Below the pieces are notes generated by a model. The model was not told the origin of the DNA. It saw only the letters and a program-made list of their open reading frames with translations, and made no database searches. Source: Planctomycetota bacterium (lineage in GTDB: Bacteria; Planctomycetota; Planctomycetia; Pirellulales; Pirellulaceae). Taken from it: a DNA stretch of 64,000 bases. Each line of letters starts with the position of its first letter. Position 1 is the stretch's first letter. Of this stretch, positions 8,820 through 17,532 are shown one piece after another. The stretch lies in assembly GCA_014381825.1 (NCBI GenBank), contig JACNKX010000106.1:62001-126000 (forward strand), given 5' to 3'. The position numbers and the translations under genes are program-made.

Positions 8820-8853
8820 CGCTCCGTGAAACGAGCATTTCGTTCACGGAGCG
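8820..8853 (-). other. Intercistronic hairpin between Moco and FAD subunit genes
   Basis: An 11-bp perfect inverted repeat (8820-8830 CGCTCCGTGAA with 8843-8853) with a 12-base loop lies between the stop at 8867 and the start at 8794. No T-run follows on the minus strand, so it is not an obvious terminator; an mRNA processing, stabilising or attenuating role is inferred from position only. Confidence 0.7.
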
Positions 8854-8866
8854 AACAACGACAAAG

Positions 8867-11077
8867 TTATGCTTTGGCCAAGGCGTCCAGAACGCGTTTG
8901 GGCGTTAGAGGAATAACTGGCACACGAACACCTAAGGCGTTTGCGACGGCATTGGCGATCGCAGCTTTGGGGCTGATCGCGGGTGGCTCGCCGTTGCCGA
9001 TTACACCTCGCGACCGCTCGCTTTCCGGCTCGTACAGATCAACGACGAGATCGCCGACGTCGCCCAAGCGAGCCAGCTTGTAATCGGCCAACTCGGCATT
9101 CACGAACGCACCCGACTTCGGATCAGTGATCCGCCGTTCATACAGGGCTGCCGCGATACCCATGATCATGGCACCATAGATCTGGCTCTTGCAGGTTTTG
9201 GGATTGATAACCAATCCTTGATCCTGAACGGCCACAAACTTCTTGACCTTGATGACACCAGTTTCCTTGTCGACTTCGACGTGAGCCATCTGAACGCCAC
9301 ACACGCCACTGCTGGACAACGTACTCTGATCACCACGCTTATAACTCGCGGTAACTTCGAGCGGCTTCAGCCCGAGTAACGTACAAGCCTTCTTCCAACT
9401 GATGGCCTTGTCAGTTCCTTTGACTCGAACCTTGCCACCAACAGCTTCCAACGAATTGGCTGCGGCACCAAGCTCTTTGGCCGCCAGCTCGAAGATCTTC
9501 TCCAAGGCGTCTTGGCCAGCGCGGCGATGCGATTCGGACACACCACCGACCGTCGTACTTCCGCCGGAGGCACCGCTTGCAGGATACTTCGAGCTACCAA
9601 CGTTTACTCGAACATCGCGGATGCCAAGGCCAAATGTTTCGGCCAGCACTTGGGCGATCACCGTCCGCGTACCTGTTCCCAGGTCTTGCGAACCGCAGAA
9701 CGACTCGACACCGCCATCCGGCGAGATCTTCAAACGGCAATCCGAGTTGTTCGCCGTTCCTCCCCAGGTGTGCAAAGCCATGCCAAGCCCATCGACGATG
9801 GAGCCTCGTGATTTGCCTTTGCCATGTGCGTGCCAGTTGGCCTTCCAATCGATCAATGCCGCACCGCGAGCCATCTCGGCAAGGTAGGTGTTTGCCGCGT
9901 CGGGATGCTGTGAATCGACGTTGCCGGCTCGCAGATTGGCTGCGAAAACGTCGTAGCTGTTCGCTCCCATCTTGGCAGCCACATCGTCGATCGCTGTCTG
10001 TGACATCGCACACGCCTGAGGATGGTTAGGAGCACGCCATGCTCGCGACTGAGCCGTGTTCGACTTAATCGTCGTCGCGATTCGACGGTAATTCTTGGGC
10101 CGAATCACGTAAGGCATAACCGTTTGGCTGACGCCGCCACCCTTATATCCAGCCGTTCCCCAATGGTGGGAATCCCAGATGGTGAGAACACCGTTCTCGT
10201 CCGCACCGAGACGGACTCTCATATAGCCGGAGGGGCGATTTCCGGCGATCTTCAACTCTTGATCCCGAGACAACAGGAATTTAACCGGACGTCCAGTTTC
10301 CTTTGAGATCTTCGCGGCGGCAACGGCCCAGTAATCGGGCGCGAATTTACTTCCGAACCCTCCGCCGATGTAATCACATTTAACTTCAACATCATCCGAC
10401 GTAAGCTTCAAATCGCGAGCAAAGCCTTCGTCCGTGCCGGACACATTCTGAGTCGAAAGGTATGCGACCAACTTGCCATCCTTCCACTCGACCGTCGAAC
10501 CGTGTGGTTCAAGGCAGCAGTGCGTGATGGCGTCGATGCCGTAATAGCCTTCGACAACGTACTTCGAAGCCTTGAACAGACGTGCGATCTCCTGCTCGAT
10601 GAATTCGTCTTCATCGTCATCGTCGCCTGGTTCGCGTTCGAGTTCCGTCTTACCGCCGCCTTTGCCAGTTCGCTCAGCCTTCTCAGCAGCGTCCAGATTC
10701 TCGTCCTCGGTGAAAACGTCAAGCTCTTCAAATTCAAGCTTGATCGTGTCAACTCCAGCTCGTGCCGCCGCTTCGCTCTCGGCGGCGACAACCGCGAGCA
10801 ACTCGCCTTGCCACTGGACTTCGCTGCCGACGGCGGCATGCTCGAAGATGTGAACCGCAACGACGCCGGGCGTCTTCTCTGCGGCAGCCACATCCAGTTT
10901 GGTGATCTTACAATGGGCATGAGGGCACCCTAGCGCCACCGCAACCAACTGGTTCTTGAGATTCACATCGTAAGTATATTTCGCCGCACCCGTCACTTTT
11001 GCGAGTCCGTCGAGACGATCATATTCTTTGCCGATAACTGCAGTCGCTTCGCGACTCGGCCAACTGTATACCGCCAT
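8867..11077 (-). CDS. Molybdopterin-binding large subunit of xanthine dehydrogenase-family hydroxylase
   Basis: 736 residues from ATG 11077. The frame is open further upstream inside the 2Fe-2S gene, but AAGGAGG at 11084-11090 and the one-base stop/start overlap (TGATG) fix this start and suggest translational coupling. The N-terminal ald_xan_dh hammerhead domain begins GKEYDRLDGLAKVTGAAKYTYD; Moco-binding elements include GGGFGSKF, the SRAWRAPNHPQA segment, GSQDLGTGTRT and, near the C-terminus, GNGEPP, whose Glu697 aligns with the catalytic glutamate of the family. An acidic insertion (EPGDDDDEDEF) sits in the first domain. No own signal peptide: if the enzyme is exported, it would have to ride on the Tat signal of the FeS subunit. 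Substrate cannot be deduced. Confidence 0.93.
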   Translation of the reverse strand: MAVYSWPSREATAVIGKEYDRLDGLAKVTGAAKYTYDVNLKNQLVAVALGCPHAHCKITKLDVAAAEKTPGVVAVHIFEHAAVGSEVQWQGELLAVVAAESEAAARAGVDTIKLEFEELDVFTEDENLDAAEKAERTGKGGGKTELEREPGDDDDEDEFIEQEIARLFKASKYVVEGYYGIDAITHCCLEPHGSTVEWKDGKLVAYLSTQNVSGTDEGFARDLKLTSDDVEVKCDYIGGGFGSKFAPDYWAVAAAKISKETGRPVKFLLSRDQELKIAGNRPSGYMRVRLGADENGVLTIWDSHHWGTAGYKGGGVSQTVMPYVIRPKNYRRIATTIKSNTAQSRAWRAPNHPQACAMSQTAIDDVAAKMGANSYDVFAANLRAGNVDSQHPDAANTYLAEMARGAALIDWKANWHAHGKGKSRGSIVDGLGMALHTWGGTANNSDCRLKISPDGGVESFCGSQDLGTGTRTVIAQVLAETFGLGIRDVRVNVGSSKYPASGASGGSTTVGGVSESHRRAGQDALEKIFELAAKELGAAANSLEAVGGKVRVKGTDKAISWKKACTLLGLKPLEVTASYKRGDQSTLSSSGVCGVQMAHVEVDKETGVIKVKKFVAVQDQGLVINPKTCKSQIYGAMIMGIAAALYERRITDPKSGAFVNAELADYKLARLGDVGDLVVDLYEPESERSRGVIGNGEPPAISPKAAIANAVANALGVRVPVIPLTPKRVLDALAKA

Positions 11078-11679
11078 CAGTTGCCTCCTTTCGCCACAGA
11101 GATTGCTGCTTCGACGATATTCGCATAGGTGCCGCAACGACAGATGTTGCCGTTCAAGCCACCGCGAATCTCCTCTTTGCTGGCATTTGGTTTCTTGTCC
11201 AGCAAGGATCTCACCGCCATTACAAAGCCCGGCGTGCAAAAGCCACACTGTTCGGCGTCGTGTTTGACGAAGGCCTTCTGCACCGCGTCGGCACCAAGGC
11301 TCTCGACAGTCTCAATCTTTTTCCCGACCGCTTGCAGAGCCAAGATCGTCGAAGCCGTCATGGGCTTTCCGTCGACAAAGACGGTACTCGCTCCGCTGCT
11401 GCCATCCGAGCTAACGGGCTTGGCACCGGTCAGATCGAGTTGGTATCGCAAAGCATCGAGCAGTGTTGTGTTCGGGGCGACTTTGACCTGATGGTCCTTG
11501 CCGTTCACATTTAGCGAGATCGATGTCTCGCCACTGATAACTCGCGGGGATTGATTTTGTATTGCCTCAGCAGTTTGCGTCTGCAACGCGGTCGCGGCGG
11601 CAATGGCACCGCTGCCGCGGAAGAAATCGCGGCGATTGAAACCGGATTTCCGAGCAGCCTTGTTTTTCAAGTCCGTCAT
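11077..11679 (-). CDS. Tat-signal 2Fe-2S subunit of molybdenum hydroxylase, ferredoxin-type cluster cysteines all Ser
   Basis: 200 residues. Twin-arginine signal at about 15-39 (NRRDFFRGSGAIAAATAL). Residues 52-115 are the plant-ferredoxin-like domain; its four cluster positions, normally Cys, are Ser90, Ser95, Ser98 and Ser110 (codons AGC, AGC, AGT, TCG), with the surrounding LTGAK, GA-TV and DGKPM framework preserved. The C-terminal helical domain keeps its second 2Fe-2S site: C145-GF-C148-TPG and C180-R-C182-GTY. In xanthine oxidase-type enzymes the helical-domain cluster lies next to Moco and the ferredoxin-type cluster next to FAD, so this subunit would lack the link to FAD. It is the first gene of the operon and overlaps the Moco subunit gene by one base. 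The frame is intact, arguing against simple decay. Confidence 0.93.
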   Translation of the reverse strand: MTDLKNKAARKSGFNRRDFFRGSGAIAAATALQTQTAEAIQNQSPRVISGETSISLNVNGKDHQVKVAPNTTLLDALRYQLDLTGAKPVSSDGSSGASTVFVDGKPMTASTILALQAVGKKIETVESLGADAVQKAFVKHDAEQCGFCTPGFVMAVRSLLDKKPNASKEEIRGGLNGNICRCGTYANIVEAAISVAKGGN

Positions 11680-11878
11680 GAAAGCACCCTACATGGTTGT
11701 GTAGCGAAACGGTCGCGTCCTTCGGGCTTCACCGCACGGCAAGACGAATAGAATTCGCGCTCACGTTGGTAAGAAGCATCGCCGATTATACGAGTTGCGA
11801 TGCGCGATACAACTAAGCGGGCGGGAAATCGTGATATAGAGGGGAAGCGACCGAGTTTGGCACTCTTTTAGGCATACC

Positions 11879-11932
11879 ACCCCGTGGGACGGAGTTGCAC
11901 TCCGCCCTCTTGCCCAGTCGGGGTACAACTCC
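11879..11932. repeat. Intergenic palindromic element
   Basis: In the 282-base gap between minus-strand genes, ACCCCG (11879-11884) can pair with CGGGGT (11919-11924) around an inner CGGAG/CTCCG hairpin; GGAGTTG (11891-11897) can alternatively pair with CAACTCC (11926-11932). This resembles the small structured repeats scattered between planctomycete genes. It could also act as a terminator for the upstream gene at 11962, but no T-run follows. Confidence 0.5.
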
Positions 11933-11961
11933 AACCTGTGAGTCCGTAACGTCTCAAGAGG

Positions 11962-12462
11962 TTACTGACCCTTGACCGGCTGTCGTCGAAACTCGATGGG
12001 CCCCTGACAACAGTCGCATTCTTTCAGCTCAAACATGGCAATCGAACAGATTTCGCACCAATAATCGACTTCCGACTTGCCCTCTTTCGTCATCTCGAAT
12101 ACTCGAACGACCTGGACCATTGGCGAGCCGCGATGTTGTCGCACCAGCAATTCGACGTTCATCTTCCGCAAGCGCTCGTCGCGACGGAACGCCCTCCCCC
12201 GAATATCTTCGACGATTGGGTGCAGCTCGCCGTCGTCAGTCTCCAGTGCCAGCACTCGTTCCTGTGATTCTGGAACAGAGTTGATTCCGTGAAGCCGCGT
12301 CATGGCTTCTGCCAACCAGACAACACGACCGCGAATCGTCTTGGTCACGGAGGGGGGCGGTTCGTTGGCTGGCAATTCAGCTTCCGTAGCGAACATCAGA
12401 GCGAACGCCAGCGCCGCTACGGCAATGCCCCGAACACGGATTCGCAATCGAGGCCGATTCAC
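11962..12462 (-). CDS. Secreted hypothetical protein with C-terminal Cys cluster
   Basis: 166 residues from GTG 12462. A longer frame begins at GTG 12513, but GGAGG at 12468-12472 sits 5 bases before GTG 12462, and starting there puts a signal peptide (RLRIRVRGIAVAALAFALM) at the N-terminus. The mature part is a small beta-rich domain (TIRGRVVWLAEAM...) ending in YWCEICSIAMFELKECDCC, with five cysteines arranged as CEIC and C-D-CC that could bind a metal. I recognise it only as a conserved planctomycete-type hypothetical. It is 51 bases downstream of the next secreted hypothetical gene (12514-13176) and is probably co-transcribed with it. Confidence 0.8.
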   Translation of the reverse strand: MNRPRLRIRVRGIAVAALAFALMFATEAELPANEPPPSVTKTIRGRVVWLAEAMTRLHGINSVPESQERVLALETDDGELHPIVEDIRGRAFRRDERLRKMNVELLVRQHRGSPMVQVVRVFEMTKEGKSEVDYWCEICSIAMFELKECDCCQGPIEFRRQPVKGQ

Positions 12463-12513
12463 GATCGCCTCCAGCTGGAAATTGGAATAAAAGGCGGTAG
12501 CTAAACCATCCAC

Positions 12514-13176
12514 TCATTCAGCCGCAACGCCATACACGACGAACGCGATCCGGAGCTCTTTTTCGGCGTCGGTTTTACCATCGAGGCCGATGATCCACCA
12601 ATCGTGTTCGTCGTTGTGCCGCATGGACGGTGCTTTGGTTTTTTCACCAACTCGCTGCATGGAGAGTAGGGCCGGATGACTTGACCCCGCGGCTTCGGCG
12701 CTGCGTTCGGCGAGCGAGTCGTAATCCAAGACGTCAGACGACTCATCCGCTTCGGCTTGCAACAACAGCAAGAAATCTCGCGTCAGCGAGGTGCCGACGT
12801 GTGATCCATCGACGGGCTGCTGAGCATAACGAAGCGTATACACACCGCTATCGATATCTTGGTCGCGATAGTCCGACCCTCGTCGCGCGAAGCGAGCGAC
12901 ACCCATCAGTTGTCCTGGCGTGAATGGATACAACAGCTCAGACGTCACCTTGAAGTCCTTTTGTACCGCAAGCTCTTTGCACAGCCAGATGTCGCAAAAG
13001 GTCGTTTTCGTACCACGGATCACGCGAGTTCCCGTTCGGGCGAGCGTCGCCGCGATGTCAGAAGAGATCTCATCAGCGGGCGCTGCTTCGTCGAGCGGTT
13101 CAGCGCGGTAGTCTGCTGCGCGAAGATTGACGGAAAGTAATAGAAGTAACAGAAGGGAGATGAATCGAACTCTCAT
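12514..13176 (-). CDS. Secreted hypothetical protein
   Basis: 220 residues from ATG 13176; the frame is open upstream to 13479 but that part overlaps the DUF1326 gene and lacks a leader, whereas MRVRFISLLLLLLLSVNLRA is a classic signal peptide, with AGGAAG upstream. The mature protein has no domain I can name. Features are a segment with two cysteines (TFCDIWLCKEL) and a C-terminal half with HDWWIIGLDGKTDAEKELRIAFVVYG. It lies between two other secreted proteins on the same strand. Function unknown. Confidence 0.8.
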   Translation of the reverse strand: MRVRFISLLLLLLLSVNLRAADYRAEPLDEAAPADEISSDIAATLARTGTRVIRGTKTTFCDIWLCKELAVQKDFKVTSELLYPFTPGQLMGVARFARRGSDYRDQDIDSGVYTLRYAQQPVDGSHVGTSLTRDFLLLLQAEADESSDVLDYDSLAERSAEAAGSSHPALLSMQRVGEKTKAPSMRHNDEHDWWIIGLDGKTDAEKELRIAFVVYGVAAE

Positions 13177-13316
13177 CGAAGTGTTCTTCCTATTGAAGAG
13201 CGAGCAAGTGTTCCGAGGCCGCTGCGTCAGGCGGGACGTAGAGCGCAGCAAAGACATTGACAGACGAGTATAGTCTGGATTCACAACTAGAACAAACGTG
13301 GGACGGAAGAGACGCT

Positions 13317-13985
13317 CTAGTAGGCGAACATGGCCATGTAGGCACTTCTCGCGCCGGGCGTCGACCAATGCATCCCGAGGCCACGGCATTTGAATTCGCC
13401 GACCGTAGTAATGCCAGGGGCGAAGTTCGCTAGTTCCGTGAGTGGCGGGTAATAGGCCGATTCGTTGGAGCAAATGCAATCGTCTAATCGGGCGCGGCGA
13501 GTTTCTAGTTGAACAGCTTTTCCTGCACTCAGCGTGCCCTTCAGTTCGTACTCATCCAGCGACATGGCGATTGGAGCATCGTCAATACGAACGACAACGG
13601 TACCGGCCTTTCCCGCGTGGGTCTTGGCGAAATCGATGAGCGCATCGCGGCGAGGTCCTTTTGCCGTATCGTCGACCAGAATGACGGATTTGAGTTCGCC
13701 AGCCCCTTCGATTCCTTGGAAACCCAAAGTCTTTGCGGTATGCATTGCCAGCACGACCTTCAACCCAGATAGATCGATACCGTTATGCGTTCCCTTTTGA
13801 ATACTCCAAGCCATCACGGCTTCCGTCCCGGCGAGTCCCACCTCTGCATTCGCGAAACAGGGGCCAGTGTAGACGTCGCAAGTTCGGCTCTCCATGTATT
13901 GCCCCGAGATCTCGGCTCGCGCGAAGCCAAATGGGATGATGAGTGCGGCGAATGCTAGAGCCGTTAACGATCGAATCCGCGCCAT
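13317..13985 (-). CDS. DUF1326 domain-containing secreted protein
   Basis: 222 residues with a signal peptide (MARIRSLTALAFAALIIPFGFARA). The mature N-terminus ISGQYMESRTCDVYTGPCFANAEVGLAG is the signature of DUF1326 proteins; cysteines are also found at the C-terminal side (DDCICSNE and EFKCRG). It heads a minus-strand run of three secreted proteins and is divergent from the SirB1-like gene at 14126. The biochemical role of DUF1326 is not established. Confidence 0.9.
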   Translation of the reverse strand: MARIRSLTALAFAALIIPFGFARAEISGQYMESRTCDVYTGPCFANAEVGLAGTEAVMAWSIQKGTHNGIDLSGLKVVLAMHTAKTLGFQGIEGAGELKSVILVDDTAKGPRRDALIDFAKTHAGKAGTVVVRIDDAPIAMSLDEYELKGTLSAGKAVQLETRRARLDDCICSNESAYYPPLTELANFAPGITTVGEFKCRGLGMHWSTPGARSAYMAMFAY

Positions 13986-14125
13986 GTTCCGGTCCTCATA
14001 TATGCTGGGTCGCAGAAGAATGGAAAACTATCCAGGTCCCAGTTATTCTAGCCTTAGCGAAATCCACGGTCTAGCCGAACCGTCCGACAAGATCCGCTCC
14101 TCGCCCACTTCAATTTGATCAATTT

Positions 14126-14815
14126 ATGACGAACCCACCCGAGTCCTGTCGACCGCAAGCATACCAGCTGTTTGCCGAGCAATTGCCGATTATCGAGACT
14201 ACGGGCGGCCTGTTGAATGCGGCGATCGCAATCTCGATGCATGCACTCGACGATGTCGAGCCAACTGCGATTGACGAGCAACTTCAGAATCTCGCGCATC
14301 GTGTAAGCTCGCGGGTGAGCAGTCAATCGAACGAAGCCATGCTCGCTCACTTGCACGATGTGTTGTTCGAGGAGGAGGGCTTTCAAGGCAATTGCGAGGA
14401 CTACTACAACCCGTTGAACACCTATTTATCTGCAGTCCTCGAAATGAATCTCGGCATCCCGATCAGCTTGTCTTTGATCTATAAAGTCGTCGGCGAACGT
14501 GTTGGGCTAGAGATTCAAGGCGTCAATGCGCCGGGGCATTTCGTGTGCCGCGTGATGACGGCGGAAGGTTGGATGATCGTCGATCCCTACGTTGGCGGCG
14601 GCGTGTTGACGGCAGAAGAAGCGTTCGAGCGCATGGAACAAGTTACGGGCAGGCCTGTCCCACGGACTCCGGAGTATCTTGCTCCCGCAACACATGCACA
14701 ATGGCTTTCGCGAATGCTCGTTAATTTACAACACATCTTCGCCACGAATGATCGCCGTAGTGACCTCGCCGCAATGAGTGAGTTACAATCTTTGCTTGAT
14801 TACTCAGTTTATTGA
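14126..14815 (+). CDS. SirB1/transglutaminase-like family protein
   Basis: 229 residues, cytosolic (no signal). The central part NCEDYYNPLNTYLSAVLE-N-GIPISLSLIYKVVGERVGL-I-GVNAPGHFVCRV matches the SirB1 N-terminal (transglutaminase-like) family. The classic Cys-His-Asp triad is not evident; GHF and the D-P dipeptide after the tryptophan are kept. It begins a plus-strand series of four genes (SirB1-like, zinc-finger, LRR lipoprotein, sulfatase). The family is annotated as a regulator-like protein in other bacteria, but its role is unproven. Confidence 0.88.
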   Translation: MTNPPESCRPQAYQLFAEQLPIIETTGGLLNAAIAISMHALDDVEPTAIDEQLQNLAHRVSSRVSSQSNEAMLAHLHDVLFEEEGFQGNCEDYYNPLNTYLSAVLEMNLGIPISLSLIYKVVGERVGLEIQGVNAPGHFVCRVMTAEGWMIVDPYVGGGVLTAEEAFERMEQVTGRPVPRTPEYLAPATHAQWLSRMLVNLQHIFATNDRRSDLAAMSELQSLLDYSVY

Positions 14816-14869
14816 TCGATGATTCTCTCTGTGCTTTCGTTTAACTACACGTCGCATGGCACTGCGCAA

Positions 14870-15334
14870 ATGAACAACGAAGAATGTCGAATGGAATTGA
14901 CGTGTCCTTCGTGCTCCGCAGTCGAGCAGTGCGGATACTCGCAGATGCTGGCACGTTTACAAGTCGTTGGTGTCATGCGTCGAAGCAAAGAGCCTGAAGC
15001 AGCGCTCGTGAAGGAGTTGTTTGAGTCGACGGCCGATCGATTAACGTGTTCGGCCTGTGAGCACGTTGGACTCGACGTCTGCGAGAGTCAAGAGGAAGAC
15101 TGGGGTGAATGGGGCGGAGTCGTTAGCTGCAAGGGGTGTCGCCAACCAATCCCGCGCGAGCGCGTCGAAATTTTTCCAGGAATGAAACTGTGCGCTGCGT
15201 GTCAGCAGAAAGATGATTTGGGAGCGAACGATGAACCCGAATTCTGTCCGCGCTGTGGCGATATGATGTCAGTTCGATTGAAGACAGGCACCAGCCGTTA
15301 CGTGATGTCATGCCCTGGCTGCGGGAGCCGTTAA
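14870..15334 (+). CDS. Zinc-finger protein with TraR/DksA-like C4 motif
   Basis: 154 residues from ATG 14870. The frame is open from an ATG at 14819, and ATG 14891 (MELTCPSC) is equally plausible since the conserved part begins there; no start has a strong Shine-Dalgarno. Four cysteine pairs are present: CPSC near the N-terminus, CSAC in the middle, CKGC...CAAC in the segment resembling the TraR/DksA zinc finger (QPIPRERVEIFPGMKLC), and a C-terminal CPRC...CPGC ribbon. It probably binds two zinc ions and may act on RNA polymerase or nucleic acid, by analogy only. Its stop abuts the ATG of the LRR lipoprotein gene. Confidence 0.8.
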   Translation: MNNEECRMELTCPSCSAVEQCGYSQMLARLQVVGVMRRSKEPEAALVKELFESTADRLTCSACEHVGLDVCESQEEDWGEWGGVVSCKGCRQPIPRERVEIFPGMKLCAACQQKDDLGANDEPEFCPRCGDMMSVRLKTGTSRYVMSCPGCGSR

Positions 15335-16063
15335 ATGCCATCGAGACGCAGAAGGTTTCCGTCGGTTGCGCCGTGGCCGATCCTGCTTGTGCTAGTGTTA
15401 GTCGGATGCGATTCGCCTCCTCCTCCCGCCGATGCAGACGCGCGTGAGCCAACATTTCGCGATCTTGTCCAGCAAGTTCGAATCGGCGAGGCGACCGAGA
15501 TCGTTGTTGCACAAGAGGTGATCGGCGATGAGGAACTCGCATTGCTGACTGAATTACCCAATCTGAACCATCTGGCCATCGAGCGATTCTCCGGCACGGC
15601 CGTCGGGCTGGATTATGTGGCACGACTCAAGTTCCTTGAACGTTTGCAATTGCGAGGGGGCGAGATTGGCGATGATGCCTTGGCGGCGATTGCGAATTGC
15701 GAGTCTTTGAAGAACTTGAATCTCCCAGATGCCAACTTCAGCGACGCGGGCCTTACCGCTTTGGCGCCGCTTTCGCGTCTGGAACTCTTACGATTCCACA
15801 CGCCGAACGTGACTGACGAGGGGATGACCCAACTCGCCGAATTGAGAAGCCTCCGCTTTCTGCATCTGATTGGTGTTCCTATTACGGACGACGGTCTCGA
15901 GCATATCGAATCCATGAAGCAACTCGAATCGTTCTATGTGGATGATGCGAATGTCACGGACGATGGAATCGAGCGACTACTCATCGCGCTGCCGGAGTTG
16001 CATTTGCACATCAACCAGCATCACAGCGATCGCGACCCGAGTAAGGGAACACACCCACATTAA
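15335..16063 (+). CDS. Leucine-rich-repeat lipoprotein
   Basis: 242 residues. Signal peptide with lipobox (PILLVLVLVGC, Cys near residue 25) followed by a Pro/Ala linker, so membrane anchoring by lipidation is expected. From about residue 60 there are about six leucine-rich repeats of the cysteine-containing/RNI-like type (LANCESLKNLNLPDANFSDAGLTAL, NVTDEGMTQLAEL, PITDDGLEHIESM). These DxGL/L repeats are abundant in planctomycetes and usually mediate protein contacts. The start codon follows the previous stop without a gap, implying coupling; the sulfatase gene starts 10 bases downstream. Confidence 0.88.
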   Translation: MPSRRRRFPSVAPWPILLVLVLVGCDSPPPPADADAREPTFRDLVQQVRIGEATEIVVAQEVIGDEELALLTELPNLNHLAIERFSGTAVGLDYVARLKFLERLQLRGGEIGDDALAAIANCESLKNLNLPDANFSDAGLTALAPLSRLELLRFHTPNVTDEGMTQLAELRSLRFLHLIGVPITDDGLEHIESMKQLESFYVDDANVTDDGIERLLIALPELHLHINQHHSDRDPSKGTHPH

Positions 16064-16073
16064 AGGATCGACC

Positions 16074-17507
16074 ATGAAGCAATCCCACAAACTCATCGTT
16101 ATCGCATTGACGCTGGTGGCATCGAGATTCGTATGCGAATCGCTCGTCGTGGCGGCTGAGAAGTCGACGCCAAATATCGTGCTGCTGTTTTGTGATAATT
16201 TGGGTTACGGCGATATTGGATGCTTCGGGTCAAAGAAGCATCGAACTCCGAATATCGATCAAATGGCGGCGGAAGGCGTTCGGCTTACTAGTTTCTACTC
16301 GGCCAGCGGCGTTTGCACGCCATCTCGCGCAGCGTTGATGACAGGTTGCTACCCTCGGCGAGTGGGATTGCACAAAACGGATCCCGACGGAGCCGTGTTA
16401 CGACCTGTATCGCCAAACGGACTGGCGCCGCGCGAAGTTACGATCGCGGAGGTATTGAAGGCCCAGGGCTATGCGACGACTTGTATCGGCAAATGGCATT
16501 TGGGTGATCAAGCCGCGCTGCTTCCGACGCGACAAGGCTTCGATTCGTACTTCGGTATCCCATACAGCGACGATATGACGCCGCGCGCAGGCCAGATTTG
16601 GCCAGACCTACCGCTGATGCGAAATGAAACCGTCATCGAAGCGCCAGTCGATCGCGATCTACTCACGAAGCGATACACCGAAGAAGCGATCTCGTTCATC
16701 GAGAAACATCGTGATGGCCCGTTCTTCCTGTACCTTCCGCACGCCATGCCGGGAAGCACTCGAAGCCCCTACTCGAGTAAAGCATTTCGCGGCAAGAGCG
16801 CTAACGGGCCGTGGGGCGATTCGGTCGAAGAGATCGATTGGTCGACGGGAGAGATTCTTGCAGCTATCAAGAAGCTTGGGCTCGACGACAACACGCTCGT
16901 TATCTGGACGTCGGACAACGGTGCACCGCGCCGATCGCCGCCACAGGGCAGCAACAAGCCGCTCGGTGGTTGGGGCTACACGACGATGGAAGGTGGAATG
17001 CGGGTTCCGTGCGTCGTACGTTGGCCGGGCAAAGTGCCAGGCGGAAAGAGTTGCGACGAACTGAGTACGTTGATGGATCTGTTGCCGACGTTCGCAAAGA
17101 TCGCTGGCGGCGAAGTCCCCCACGACCGCAAGATCGACGGCCACGACATTTGGCCGTTACTCACGGCGCTGCCAGAAGCAAAGACACCCTACAATGCGTT
17201 CTATTACTACCACGTGGATCAACTCCAAGCGGTACGTGACAACCGCTGGAAGCTTCACCTAAATCTTTCGCAGAAACGTACGAATCTCCGCGACGCAACG
17301 ACCGCTAGCGCGGCAAAGTTGTATGACTTGAAGAATGATATGGCGGAAACAACGAATGTCGCCAACGCTCACCCAGAAGTTGTCAAACGACTAGAGCAAT
17401 TAGCCGAACTAGCCCGACAAGATCTCGGTGATCGCGATCGCCCTGGCGCGAATCAAAGACCCGTAGGTCGTGTCGAACCGGCGAAGGCTCAAATTCTAAC
17501 AGAGTGA
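16074..17507 (+). CDS. Secreted sulfatase, formylglycine-dependent
   Basis: 477 residues from ATG 16074, with AAAGGA 6 bases before it; the frame is open upstream through the LRR gene but lacks a leader there. Signal peptide 1-29. PNIVLLFCDNLGYGDIGC holds the metal-binding Asp/Asn pair, and C81-T-P-S-R is the Cys-type formylglycine signature followed by AALMTGCYPRR. GKWHLG and the TSDNGAP segment are further arylsulfatase landmarks. It should hydrolyse sulfate esters, probably of polysaccharides, after Cys81 is converted to formylglycine; no maturase gene is in the window. It ends the 14.1-17.5 kb plus-strand set. Confidence 0.94.
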   Translation: MKQSHKLIVIALTLVASRFVCESLVVAAEKSTPNIVLLFCDNLGYGDIGCFGSKKHRTPNIDQMAAEGVRLTSFYSASGVCTPSRAALMTGCYPRRVGLHKTDPDGAVLRPVSPNGLAPREVTIAEVLKAQGYATTCIGKWHLGDQAALLPTRQGFDSYFGIPYSDDMTPRAGQIWPDLPLMRNETVIEAPVDRDLLTKRYTEEAISFIEKHRDGPFFLYLPHAMPGSTRSPYSSKAFRGKSANGPWGDSVEEIDWSTGEILAAIKKLGLDDNTLVIWTSDNGAPRRSPPQGSNKPLGGWGYTTMEGGMRVPCVVRWPGKVPGGKSCDELSTLMDLLPTFAKIAGGEVPHDRKIDGHDIWPLLTALPEAKTPYNAFYYYHVDQLQAVRDNRWKLHLNLSQKRTNLRDATTASAAKLYDLKNDMAETTNVANAHPEVVKRLEQLAELARQDLGDRDRPGANQRPVGRVEPAKAQILTE

Positions 17508-17532
17508 CCAAGCGGCGGGTGCGCGACGTGAA

